NCBI GenBank assembly: GCA_963704025.1
Contig: CAVPGP010000005.1
Coordinates: forward strand, 502,521 to 566,520
Reading direction: 5' to 3'
Source: CAVPGP01 sp963704025
GTDB lineage: Bacteria > Actinomycetota > Thermoleophilia > Gaiellales > Gaiellaceae
Length of the DNA: 64,000 nucleotides
The notes under the pieces were generated by a model. The model worked only from the letters and a program-made list of their open reading frames with translations. It had not been told where the DNA came from and made no database searches. Both the position numbers and the translations under genes were made by a program. Each line of letters opens with the position of its first letter. Position 1 is the stretch's first letter. Positions 23,379 through 31,591 of this stretch are shown piece after piece.

Positions 23379-24419
23379 ATGTTGTACGCCGGTTTGGATC
23401 TCAGTCGCAAGCGTCTCGACTTCCATCTCCTCGATGGTGAAGGTGCCACGGTCGAGGTTGGTGCAGCGCCGCCTGATGCCGACGGTCTGCGCGGCCTGAG
23501 CGAGCGCATCGCTGTTCACGACGAGTCGGTCCGCGCCGCGATCGAGTCGATGAACGGTGCCAGGTTCGTGCACGACCAGCTCGAGCTCGCCGGGTGGCAG
23601 GTCGAGATCGCCGACGCGCAGAAGGTAAAGGGACTCGCGCCGTTGGCCTGTAAGACCGACCGCATCGACGCCTGGGTGCTTGCCGAGCTCGCGCGGCGCG
23701 ACCTGGTGCCGGCGATCTGGTTGCCCGATCCGTTGGTACGCGCCGAGCGGGAGCGGGCCCGCTGGCGGCTGCACCTCGTCCGCCACCGCTCGAGCCTGAA
23801 GCAGCGCGTGCACGCGGTGCTGCTCACGCACGGCAAGCCCTGCCCGGTCACCGATCTGTTCGGGGTCCGCGGCCGCCAGCTGCTCCGCCGACTCGGCCTT
23901 CCGGAGCCGTGGCAAGGAACGATCGAGGCCAGCCTGCGCCTGATCGACGACCTGGAGCGTGAGATCACAGGCTGCGAACGTGACCTGCGTCGACTCGGCG
24001 CCGATCACCGCTACGTGCCGCTGCTCTGCACCGTGCCCGGGATCAGCTGGGTGCTCGCCTACACGATCGCCGCCGAGATCGGCGACATCAGCCGCTTCGC
24101 CACCCCGCGCAAGCTCGCCGGCTACACAGGCCTTTGCCCGCGCGTCTACCAATCGGGCGATCGTGATTTGCGCGGCCCACTCGCCAAGCAGGGACCGCGC
24201 TACCTGCGCTGGGCACTCGTGGAGGCCGCCACCCATGCATGCACCGCCGCCGTCTATCGCGACCGCTACCAGCACACCAAAGCCCGGATCGGCAAACAGC
24301 GCGGCGCCAAGGTCGCCCAGATCGATCTCGCGCGGCGGCTCTCCGAGGCGATCTGGCACATGCTCAGCCGCAGCGAAGCATTCGCTCCCAAAGGCGCCAC
24401 CGACCCCCTGGCCGCTTGA
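23379..24419 (+). CDS. IS110-family DEDD transposase
   Basis: A 346-residue recombinase. The N-terminal RuvC-like DEDD domain starts MLYAGLDLSRKRLDFHLLDG (first Asp), then AAIESMNGA (Glu) and ACKTDRIDAWVLAELA (two Asp). The C-terminal Transposase_20 domain has PGISWVLAYTIAAEIGD and GLCPRVYQSGDRDLRGPLAKQG, with the Ser of YQSG as the probable catalytic nucleophile. All key residues are present, so it is probably active. GAGGAGG precedes the ATG. This class uses an element-encoded guide RNA to choose its site. Confidence 0.93.
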   Translation: MLYAGLDLSRKRLDFHLLDGEGATVEVGAAPPDADGLRGLSERIAVHDESVRAAIESMNGARFVHDQLELAGWQVEIADAQKVKGLAPLACKTDRIDAWVLAELARRDLVPAIWLPDPLVRAERERARWRLHLVRHRSSLKQRVHAVLLTHGKPCPVTDLFGVRGRQLLRRLGLPEPWQGTIEASLRLIDDLEREITGCERDLRRLGADHRYVPLLCTVPGISWVLAYTIAAEIGDISRFATPRKLAGYTGLCPRVYQSGDRDLRGPLAKQGPRYLRWALVEAATHACTAAVYRDRYQHTKARIGKQRGAKVAQIDLARRLSEAIWHMLSRSEAFAPKGATDPLAA

Positions 24420-24564
24420 CGGTCCTTAAGGAGATGCGCCACCGGAGCGAACTCCAATCGGCCTTGTCCTCCCCGAGGAGGCGATAGAGAGATGAGCCCA
24501 GCTCGACACCACCACCGCACCGCCCACCCTGACTGAGCGATGCACACACGATCACTTGACGCAC
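24420..24564 (+). ncRNA. Candidate guide (bridge/seek) RNA region of IS copy 1
   Basis: The 145 bases between transposase stop and right repeat are conserved in copy 2 although non-coding. In IS1111-group elements the guide RNA is encoded here. A 7-base stretch TAAGGAG (24427-24433) equals the target across the insertion point. RNA boundaries cannot be set from sequence. Confidence 0.4.
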
Positions 24565-24580
24565 GGCCCTTCTTCATAGA

Positions 24581-24615
24581 GAGGGGGTCGACGGTTCGAG
24601 TCCGTCAGAGGGCTT
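24581..24615 (+). repeat. Right part of att copy (tRNA-Thr 3' end), boundary island 1/2
   Basis: Identical to the tRNA-Thr sequence from the anticodon stem to two bases past the acceptor (GAGGGGGTCGACGGTTCGAG and on). It lacks the 5' half, so it makes no tRNA. Confidence 0.85.
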
Positions 24616-24630
24616 CCGCTTTCTCCCTGC

Positions 24631-25764
24631 TTAATCGCCGCTTTCGTTTTCAGGGCTGACGCCGTTTTTCCGTTTCGGCGTCCACCGAACGTCCACCAGT
24701 GTCCACCCCGCATCGAGTGCGTCTAGGAGCTTGATCGCGTGCTCGCGTCCGTCTCGGGCGAGGTGGGCCGTAGTGGCGGTCGATCATGGTGAGGCTGGCT
24801 CCATGTAGCGAGAGAGGTCGAAGGTGGAGATTCCGGCACGCAACGCGAAGGTCGCGAAGGTATGCCGGAGATCGTAGACCCGTCGTAGCGGTTCGACACC
24901 CGCGGCCTTCTGGGCGGGGCGCCACCGGAACGGTCGGAAGTGGTGGATGTCGAGGTAGCCGCCTCGCTCGCCGGGAAACAGCAGCGGCGACCCGTTGCCG
25001 TCCTTGACCCGGTCGAGCGCGTCCAATGCCCGGGCCTGCAGCGGCACCGCCCGCATGCTCGCCTCCGTCTTCGGGAACTTGAGCTCGCCGCGGGTGAAGG
25101 AGCGGCGCACGTAGACGACACGCTCCTTCCGGTCGACGTCGCGTTTCTCGAGGGCGATCCACTCCGCCGGGCGAAGCCCGGTCGCGGCCGCGAACAGGAT
25201 CATCGGCCCGTACCGCGGCCCGATCGCCGCCGCGAGCGTCTCGAGTTCCGCCCAGGACTCGAAGGGATGCTGCTCCTTCCGTCGTCGGACCGGGTTGTCG
25301 ACGCCGACCTTGGCCGGGTTGGTGTCGATCATCCCCCACGCGACGGCGCGGTGGAGCACCTGCCGCAACGCCTGGGTTGCCTCGAAGCGGTGGCCGGGCG
25401 AGAGCGCCATCCGCCACTCGGCGATCTCCTGTGACGTCAACTCACCGATGCGGCGATCACCGAAGACCGCGGTCGCCTTGCTGAGCAGATAGCGGAGCTT
25501 CTCAATCGTCACCGGTTGAACGTCGTGTTGGGCCAGGTAGGTCTCGACGAGCTCGGCGAGCGTCAGCCGGCGCGCGATCCGTCGCTCTCGTCGAAGCCGC
25601 TCGAGCTCGCGCTCGAGCGCGTCCCGCGCATCCTGCTCCGAGGCGAACCCGCCACGCTGGATCCGCGTCGAGTCGCGCCCGCCGGTGCGGAAGCGATACG
25701 CCCAGAGCCGCTGACCGTCGGGGCCGCGACGCGTTAGTTCGATTGTCTGTCCTTGCTGCACCAT
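24631..25764 (-). pseudogene. Tyrosine integrase, frameshifted around the catalytic tyrosine
   Basis: A paralogue of the island 1 integrase with the same N-terminal, core-binding and catalytic segments (ATGLRPAEW, YDLRHTFAT). After STFDLSRYM a single base is missing, which leads into a stop (24784). About 45 bases later, beyond the codons for DRHYG, one extra C restores the frame, which then reads LARDGREHAIKLLDALDAG to the stop at 24631. So two compensating indels bracket the catalytic Tyr and no full enzyme can be made. Phased GTCCAC repeats lie at 24680, 24691 and 24701. Confidence 0.85.
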
Positions 25765-25842
25765 CGCTGGGATCTACTCCTTTCAGGAGTCGACCCCCTC
25801 CCAGGGAGATCCTCGCTCAGAGGAGGCGGGCGGCGCCGAGCG

Positions 25843-26046
25843 TCAAGGCTCTGCCGCAGCGTCGCCGCTCATAGCCGCAGGCGCGTTGCTCAACCACGCT
25901 TGCGCCGCGGTCTGGATCGGGTCCCAGGGGCTGCCGAGTGGCGGTGCATAGGAGAGGTCGAGGTCGCTGATCGCGTCGACGGTCAAGCCGTGAAAGATGG
26001 CGGTCGCCGCGACGTCGATGTGTTCGAGGGTCGATCTCGGTGCGCC
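25843..26046 (-). pseudogene. C-terminal stub of a pyridine nucleotide-disulfide oxidoreductase
   Basis: The last 65 codons encode IDVAATAIFHGLTVDAI then DLDLSYAPPLGSPWDPIQTAAQAW, the signature end of NADH-oxidase/CoA-disulfide-reductase-type flavoproteins (dimerisation domain). Everything upstream (FAD and NAD domains) is missing. The gap 25765-26209 holds nothing else recognisable apart from a GGAGTCGACCCCCTCC at 25786 that recalls the att sequence in reverse. Confidence 0.6.
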
Positions 26047-26209
26047 GGACGGTGTTCCAGGAGCCACAGACACCTCTCGGAAGCGTTGCTCGCCGGTAGG
26101 CTCGGAGCCGGTTCCTGCTCCTTCTGACCGACGTCGACGCCGTCGAGCGCGACTGGGCACAGAGCGAGACGCCAGGATAGACCAGGCCACACCGGGAGAG
26201 CTGAGAAGG

Positions 26210-26368
26210 ATGCGCTTCGAGTCGGGCTCGATGGCAGCGAAGGTCGGTGCCGCTGGCCGCTTCGTCGAAGCGCTGGGCGGTGTCGCGGCGATCGGCGCGC
26301 TCTGCTACACGGTCGCGCTCGTTTCGCGGGGAGGCCGGGATTCGGGTCGCCCCGAGCCGGCACCGTGA
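26210..26368 (+). CDS. Small single-span membrane protein, coupled to the P-type ATPase
   Basis: A 52-residue frame from ATG 26210. A basic/amphipathic start (MRFESGSMAAKVGAAGRFVE) is followed by one hydrophobic span (ALGGVAAIGALCYTVALV) and a short RGGRDSGRPEPAP tail. Its stop overlaps the ATPase GTG by four bases. Small membrane peptides often accompany ion-pumping ATPases, so a regulatory subunit is possible; this is inference. Confidence 0.45.
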   Translation: MRFESGSMAAKVGAAGRFVEALGGVAAIGALCYTVALVSRGGRDSGRPEPAP

Positions 26369-29070
26369 CGATGATGGTTCACGTGGCACCTGATCCGACC
26401 GCCCCGGCGAGCACGCCGCGGGACGCTTCGTCGGCCGAATCACAGGAGCTCGAGCTCTCCGCGACGGCGACGCTGCCGGTGGCGGATGTGCTGGGCAAGC
26501 TCGGCTCGTCCGATGCGGGCCTTTCGAGCGCCGAGGCGAGCAGGCGCCTGGGGATCTACGGGCCGAACGTCTTGGCCGCGCACGGGGTCAGCGCCTGGTC
26601 GGTGCTCGTCCGCCAGTTGCGCAGCTACCTGCTGTTGTTGCTGCTCGTCGCGGCGGTCGTCTCGGCCGTGGTCGGCGACCTGACGGAGGCGTTGATCATC
26701 GGCGCGATCATGGCGATGAGCATCGGTCTGAGCTTCTTCAACGAGTACCGCTCGGAGAAGGCGGTCGAGGAGCTGCACTCCGAGATCCAGCATCTGGCCG
26801 CGGTCGATCGCGACGGTGCTCCGGCCGAGATCGCCGTCACACAGCTCGTCCCGGGTGACGTCGTGCATCTGCGGGTCGGTGACGTGATTCCGGCCGATCT
26901 GCGGCTGCTCGAGGTGCACGAGCTCGAGTGCGACGAGTCGGTGCTGACCGGCGAGTCGCGGGCGACCGAGAAGACGGCCGAGGCCCAGCCGCCCGGGGAC
27001 TCGCCGCTGGATCTGCGCTCGTGCGCCTTCATGGGCACGCTCGTGAGCGGCGGCGGCGGGCGCGGCGTCGTCGTTCGCACGGGCTCGCGCACCGCGTTCG
27101 GCGCGATCGCGGTGCGCCTGGGCGAGCGGCAGGGGGTGACCGCGTTCCAGCAGGGGCTGCAGGACTTCTCTCGCCTGCTCGCGACGGTGACCGCGGTGCT
27201 GGCGGGCTCGATCTTCGTGATCAACGTCGCGCTCGGACGCTCGATCCTCCAGTCGGCCCTGTTCGCGCTCGCGATCGCGGTCGGCCTGACGCCGCAGCTG
27301 CTGCCGGCGATCGTCACCGTCAGCCTCGCGACGGGCGCCCGCCGTCTGGCCAAGAAGCGGGTGATCGTCAAACGCCTGGTCGCGATCGAGGACCTCGGCA
27401 ACGTCCAGGTGCTGTTCACGGACAAGACCGGCACGCTGACCCAGGGTCAGATCTCGTTCACGCAGGCGCTCGACGGCGCGGGCAAGCCGGACGACCACGT
27501 CCGCGTGCTCGGCCTGACCTGCAGCGACAAGACCGGCAACGAGCTCGACCGCGCGCTCTGGGCCGCGCCGCAGGATGCCCACGGCGACGCCGTCCCGACG
27601 CCGCTCGACCGCCTGCCCTTCGACCACGAGCGGCAGCTGGCCTCGGTCCTCGTCGACACGCAGCAGGGGCGGCTGCTGATCTCCAAGGGCGCGCCGGAAG
27701 CCGTCCTCGCCCGCTGCGCGACCGTGCCCGCCCAGGCGCAGGCGACCCTCGACGGCCTCTTCGCCTCGGGTACGCGCGTCGTCGCGGTCGCGAGCCGCCC
27801 GCTCGCCGGCGACCACCTCGGCAAGGACGACGAGCACGACCTCTCCCTCGACGGGTTCCTCTGCTTCACCGACCCGGTCAAGCCCGACGTCAAGGACTCG
27901 CTCGCCCGGCTCGCGCGGCTCGGGGTCACCGTCAAGATCGTCACCGGCGACAACGGCCAGGTCGCCGCGCACCTCTGCGGCGAGGTCGGCCTCGACCCCG
28001 GAACGGTCGTCACCGGGCAGGAGCTCGAGCAAGCTCGACGACGCCGCCCTCGTCGCGCTGCTGCCGAAGACGACCATCTTCGCCCGCGTCACCCCGGAGC
28101 AGAAGTCGCGCATCATCCTCGCCCAGCGCAGCCTCGGCTCGGACGTCGCCTTTCTCGGCGACGGCGTCAACGACGCGATCGCGCTCCACCACGCCGACGT
28201 CGGCATCTCGGTCGACTCGGCGGCCGACGTCGCCAAGGACGCCGCGGCCGTCGTCCTGCTCGACAAGGATCTCGGCATCCTCGCCGACGGTGTCGTCGAG
28301 GGCCGGCGCATCTTCGCCAACACGATCAAGTACGTCCTGATGGGCACCTCGTCGAACTTCGGGAACATGTTCTCCGCGGCCGGCGCGTCGCTGTTTCCTC
28401 AACTTCCTGCCGATGCTGCCGACGCAGATCCTGCTCAACAACCTCCTCTACGACGTCAGCGAGATGACCATCCCCACCGACAACGTCGACGAGGAGCTGC
28501 TCGCCCGACCCGCCAAGTGGGACATCCGCATGATCCGCCGCTTCATGTCCTTCTTCGGCCCGATCTCGAGCGTCTACGACTTCCTCACCTTCGCCGTCAT
28601 GCTGCGCGTCTTCCACGCCGGCCCGAGTCCTGTTCCGCTCCGGCTGGTTCGTCGAGTCGCTCACCACCCAGACACTCGTCATCTTCGTGATCCGCACCCG
28701 CCGCGTCCCCTTCTACAAGAGCCGCCCCAGCCGCCCGCTGCTCGCCACCACCCTCGCCTGCGCCGCCTTCGGCGTCGCCCTCCCCTACATCCCGCCGCTC
28801 GCCCACCTGTTCGGCTTCAAACCGCTCCCGCTCACCTTCCTCGCGATCCTGGTTGTGATGATCGCCACCTACCTCGCGCTCGCCCAGATCGGCGTCGCGC
28901 TCTTCTTCAAGCCCCAGGGCGGCCGCCCGCTCGCCCGCGCCATCAGCGCCGCAGAGCGACGCATCACCCGCAGAGCATCACGCTGGGCGAGCTGGCGACA
29001 CGGCACCAAGCCACCGAAGCCGCCCCCACCGACCGAGAGCGGAACCTCTGTCCCGGTACCAACCGCATAG
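26365..29070 (+). pseudogene. P-type ATPase, Mg2+-transporter type, three frameshifts
   Basis: The order is that of a P3B MgtA/MgtB-like pump: helices M1-M2, actuator domain with ESVLTGESRATEKT, M3-M4 with AVGLTPQLLPAIV, phosphorylation motif DKTGTLT, nucleotide domain (ISKGAPEAVLARC), KIVTGDN, then hinge FLGDGVNDAIALHHADVGIS and six C-terminal helices. The coding frame changes by +1 near 28031, 28391 and 28625, after which it is back in the first frame and runs to 29070. Each site is one extra base. Pump function needs full length, so as read it is broken unless these are sequencing errors. Confidence 0.85.
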
Positions 29071-29245
29071 AAGGCCGCCGCGAGCCGCCTCCACGGCTGG
29101 GAGCGGCGGAAGCACCCCTACGCGAGGCGACGACGCGGCCGCCGTCGAGCAGGCCGCTGCCCGCGCCGAAGACGCGCGGCACATCCAGGAGCATTCCCTC
29201 GGTGAGGCGGCGCGGATCGGGCGGCTCTCGCGCATCCGCGAGTTC

Positions 29246-29890
29246 GTGCTCGGCGCCCAGGACGGCCTGCTCGTCCCGCTCGGGGTCGTCACCGGCATGG
29301 CGGCCGCCCATCCCGCCCGCTCGCTGATCATCGTCGCCGGCCTCGCCGAGGCGTTCGCCGGCGCGATCTCGATGGGCGGCGGCTCCTACCTCGCAAGCCA
29401 AGCCGAAGAGCAACTGGACGCCTCCGAGATCGCCGCCGAAAGCCGCGAGATCGAGGAGCACTCCGAACGCGAGACAAAGGAGCTCGCCGTCATCCTCGAA
29501 CGGGAAGGCCTCCCGCCGGAGCAAGCTGAGACAGTTGCTCGCGGACTCGCGTCCAACCCGAACGTCTTCCTGCGCACCAAGGTTCAGAAGGAGCTCGGAC
29601 TCTCTCCCGACGCCGGCGGTGCCGCACTCGGCGACGCGATCGTCGTCGGCGCCACCTACCTCGGCGCCGCGATCGTGCCGCTCTGGCCCTACTTCTTCTT
29701 CCCGCTCAACGTCGCGCTCGCGATCAGCCTCACCTGCACCCTGCTCGCTCTCTTCGCCGTCGGAGTCGCCAAGGGTCGGGTGACCCGCCTCTCCCTCCTG
29801 CGCTCCGGACTCCAGGTGATGATCGTCGGCTCGATCAGCGCCGGCGTCGGCTTCGCAATCGGCCACCTCGTCACGACCCTCTCCGGATAG
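29246..29890 (+). CDS. VIT1/CCC1-family iron/manganese transporter
   Basis: A 214-residue membrane protein. The family start VLGAQDGLLVPLGVVTGMAAA is followed by GLAEAFAGAISMGGGSYLASQAEEQ, a cytoplasmic helix region rich in Glu/Gln (metal-binding in relatives), and three more helices. These proteins move Fe2+ or Mn2+. GTG 29246 is the only available start, yet conserved-looking family sequence (RHIQEHSLGEAARIGRLSRIREF) lies in frame upstream to about 29129 with no start codon, so the true start may be lost or the 5' end rearranged. Confidence 0.8.
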   Translation: MLGAQDGLLVPLGVVTGMAAAHPARSLIIVAGLAEAFAGAISMGGGSYLASQAEEQLDASEIAAESREIEEHSERETKELAVILEREGLPPEQAETVARGLASNPNVFLRTKVQKELGLSPDAGGAALGDAIVVGATYLGAAIVPLWPYFFFPLNVALAISLTCTLLALFAVGVAKGRVTRLSLLRSGLQVMIVGSISAGVGFAIGHLVTTLSG

Positions 29891-29950
29891 GAGACGCGCA
29901 CATTCGTCCAACAGCCTGCCGGATCGTGCCGGAGCCGACGGCTCCGTGGC

Positions 29951-29978
29951 CGCGATCGCAATCGCTATTGCGGTCGCG
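29951..29978. terminator. 12-bp stem hairpin behind the VIT gene
   Basis: CGCGATCGCAAT (29951-29962), loop CGCT, ATTGCGGTCGCG (29967-29978) with one T-G pair. It lies 61 bases behind the VIT stop; no T-tract. Confidence 0.45.
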
Positions 29979-30110
29979 ACGGACGAGCGCAAACGGGCGC
30001 CAGTGTGCGCAACCAGCGCGCGATCCGACCAGTGAGCCGATCCTCTCTCGCGGAGGGCGCGTCCGCGCCGGACCTCGCGCCACACGCGCGCCGTGTCCGC
30101 CGACCTCCAC

Positions 30111-30116
30111 TAGGTT
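30111..30116 (+). promoter_or_regulatory. -10 box TAGGTT of the cupin gene
   Basis: TAGGTT is 6 nt before ATG 30123, with no ribosome binding site between them: a leaderless start. Confidence 0.45.
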
Positions 30117-30122
30117 TTCCGC

Positions 30123-30587
30123 ATGAAGATCTTCAATCTCAGCGGAGACGAGTGGGATCGCACGGAAGAGCGCGAGGGCTGGCGCTTCAAGGACGCCTGG
30201 GTCGGCGCGCACACCGACGCCGAGCTGATCGGCGCGAGCATGTACGAGGTCGAGCCGGGTAACAAGCAGGGGCCATTTCACACCCACCACGCGAACGAGG
30301 AATGGGTGATCGTCCTCCGCGGCGAGCCGACGCTGCGCACGCACGAGGGCGAGAAGCAGCTGCGCGAGGGCGACGTCGTCGCGTTCCCGCGCGGCAAGGA
30401 GGGCGCGCACCAGATCCGCAACGACACGGACGCGCCCGTCCGCGTCCTCATGCTCTCCACGCTGATCGCGCCGGACATCGTCGAGTACCTCGACACGGGC
30501 AAGATCGGCGCGCGGAGCGTCGCCGGCGAGCGGATCATCTTCGCTCGCCCCGGGCCTGAGCTCGAATACTGGGAAGGCGAGGACTAA
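30123..30587 (+). CDS. Cupin-domain protein
   Basis: A 154-residue single-domain cupin. Motif 1 is seen as GPFHTHHANEEWVIVLRGEP, with His and Glu metal ligands, and motif 2 as LREGDVVAFPRGKEGAHQIRN, with the last His ligand. Such small cupins are dioxygenases, isomerases or ligand sensors. The C-terminus (IIFARPGPELEYWEGED) is conserved in one subgroup of stand-alone cupins. Function not assigned. It sits alone between transporter and VOC stub. Confidence 0.85.
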   Translation: MKIFNLSGDEWDRTEEREGWRFKDAWVGAHTDAELIGASMYEVEPGNKQGPFHTHHANEEWVIVLRGEPTLRTHEGEKQLREGDVVAFPRGKEGAHQIRNDTDAPVRVLMLSTLIAPDIVEYLDTGKIGARSVAGERIIFARPGPELEYWEGED

Positions 30588-30601
30588 AGCCACTTCCGGC
30601 G

Positions 30602-30607
30602 TACCAT
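30602..30607 (+). promoter_or_regulatory. -10 box TACCAT of the VOC stub
   Basis: TACCAT is 7 nt before ATG 30615. The promoter survives although the gene behind it is cut short. Confidence 0.4.
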
Positions 30608-30614
30608 CACCGCG

Positions 30615-30764
30615 ATGATTCGAATCGGCTCGATCGTTTTGCGCGTGGACGATCTGCAGCGCCAGACGGAATTCTGGGAGGCGGCACTCGGCTACGTGCG
30701 CCGGGACAGTGGTGAAAGCGACGACTTCGTGCTGCTCGGCCCGCCCGACGGCGCCCCAGAAGTG
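30615..30764 (+). pseudogene. VOC-family gene, 3'-truncated at an element end
   Basis: The first 50 codons encode the beginning of a glyoxalase-like protein (IRIGSIVLRVDDLQRQTEFW, then FVLLGPPDGAPEV). At 30765 the sequence changes into the same TGGAGCGTTTA block that precedes the att site of island 1, and the remaining two thirds of the fold are missing. The frame continues to 30839 by chance. This marks where an element end joined chromosomal DNA. Confidence 0.75.
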
Positions 30765-30890
30765 TGGAGCGTTTATGGAGCAGAGCGGTCGCAACCAGTG
30801 GCAACCGGTGGCAGATGGGATGACCTCGAAAGCGGCTAAGACACACGAAAACCGTTGCCGTGGGTTGCCACCAGTTGCCCTGACCCCAAA
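30765..30890. repeat. Element-end repeats: two phased arrays in opposite orientation
   Basis: GCAACCAGTG, GCAACCGGTG and GCAGATGGGA follow one another at 30791-30820. After 33 bases GTTGCC occurs at 30854, 30864 and 30874, also exactly 10 bp apart and in reverse-complement sense. Together with the att copy behind, this resembles an integrase attachment region. Confidence 0.6.
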
Positions 30891-30931
30891 ATGGTAAGGA
30901 GGGGGTCAACGGTTCGAGTCCGTTAGGGCTT
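30891..30931 (+). repeat. Uninterrupted att copy, boundary island 2/3
   Basis: The tRNA-Thr 3' half from ATGGTAAGGA to GGGCTT, with a few substitutions (GTCAAC for GTCGAC; the acceptor is shortened). No IS is inserted here, so it serves as the empty-site reference for both IS copies. Confidence 0.8.
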
Positions 30932-31151
30932 CATGAAAAGCCAGCAAATGGCCTTTTGTTGTCTCGAGCGGCACAGACGCGTCCGCGAACGTGTCCCCAA
31001 CACACCTCCGCGGCGCGTCGAGGTCGAGCGGCATGCTCGCCACGCTCACGACCGCGGTGCGCATATGCCGGTCGCGCGCTTCCACGACCGCGCAACCGAG
31101 TGCACGCTTGGCGCCGTCCGATCCGTCGTCGCCGACGAGGATGCGCGACAC
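30932..31151 (-). pseudogene. Universal stress protein, truncated by the att junction
   Basis: The N-terminal 55 or so residues are those of a UspA-fold protein (MSRILVGDDGSDGAKRALGC, then TAVVSVASMPLD). The reading frame then runs into the att copy and ends at 30906 inside it. The ATP-binding GSxGxxG part is lost. The downstream half of the gene is not found in the window. Confidence 0.65.
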
Positions 31152-31201
31152 GGGCGCATCATCGGCCAGAGCTCATCGCGTCGGACGCGGCCCCGTGGTC
31201 T

Positions 31202-31591
31202 TCAGGCCTCGCCGCCCCGCCGCGCGACCGCCGCGACGAGGAGGAACAGCGCCGCCGCGGCCGCGGCGCCGAGGAGCCCGGTGGCGAGGCCGTGTCGGGC
31301 GGGAACAGCGGCCGCCAGGAGCGCGACGGTCGCGCCGGCGAACGCGAGCAGCGCAGCGACGAGCAGGCGCCCCACCAGGACGGCGGTGACAGCCGGTCGC
31401 TCGACCGCCGCGTCCGGCGCCGGGCCGCGGGACAGAGAGACGAGCTCGCACAGGATGAGGACGGCGGCGGCGAGGAGCGGAATGCTCCAAACGGGGGCGT
31501 CTTCGCCGTAGAGGGCCGCGAGCGCACCGAAAACGGCGCCGAGACCAAGCGCCGCAGCTGCGGCGGCGCGCCGAAATCGTCTCCCGCTCAT
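31202..31591 (-). CDS. Small polytopic membrane protein of the MoxR operon
   Basis: A 129-residue protein with about four hydrophobic spans (AAAAAALGLGAVFGALAALYG; WSIPLLAAAVLILCELVSL; LLVAALLAFAGATVALLAAAV; LLGAAAAAALFLLVAAVA). No family recognised. ATG 31591 overlaps the DUF58 stop by four bases, so it is the last gene of a tightly coupled operon and probably works with it at the membrane. Confidence 0.7.
   Translation of the reverse strand: MSGRRFRRAAAAAALGLGAVFGALAALYGEDAPVWSIPLLAAAVLILCELVSLSRGPAPDAAVERPAVTAVLVGRLLVAALLAFAGATVALLAAAVPARHGLATGLLGAAAAAALFLLVAAVARRGGEA

Larger units (their letters stand above)
23303..24580 (+). mobile_element. IS110-family (IS1111-like) element, copy 1, intact
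   Basis: Boundaries follow from comparison with copy 2 and with the uninterrupted att sequence at 30891. The 13-bp subterminal inverted repeats ATGAAGAAGGGCC (23308-23320) and GGCCCTTCTTCAT (24565-24577) lie 5 and 3 bases inside the ends, and GA flanks both sides as likely crossover dinucleotide. With GA counted this gives the 7/3-base spacing I recall for the IS1111 group. It encodes one transposase plus a conserved non-coding right end. Confidence 0.85.
19393..24615. mobile_element. Integrative island 1 at tRNA-Thr
   Basis: Bounded on the left by the tRNA-Thr 3' half and on the right by a second copy of that half, itself split by an IS element (23293-23302 and 24581-24615). It carries an intact tyrosine integrase next to the tRNA, two methyltransferases and a VOC protein. 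A phased repeat array lies at its right end. Confidence 0.75.
24616..30931. mobile_element. Integrative island 2
   Basis: It begins with a tRNA-Thr 3' copy and a (broken) integrase gene 15 bases behind it, in the same geometry as island 1, and ends at the att copy 30891-30931. Cargo: a small membrane protein, a damaged Mg-type P-ATPase, a VIT transporter, a cupin and gene stubs. Confidence 0.65.

Noticed and set aside
24578..24615. Possible second tRNA-Thr gene
   Set aside because: Only the 3' half is present; acceptor 5' strand, D arm and anticodon loop are missing or interrupted by the IS.
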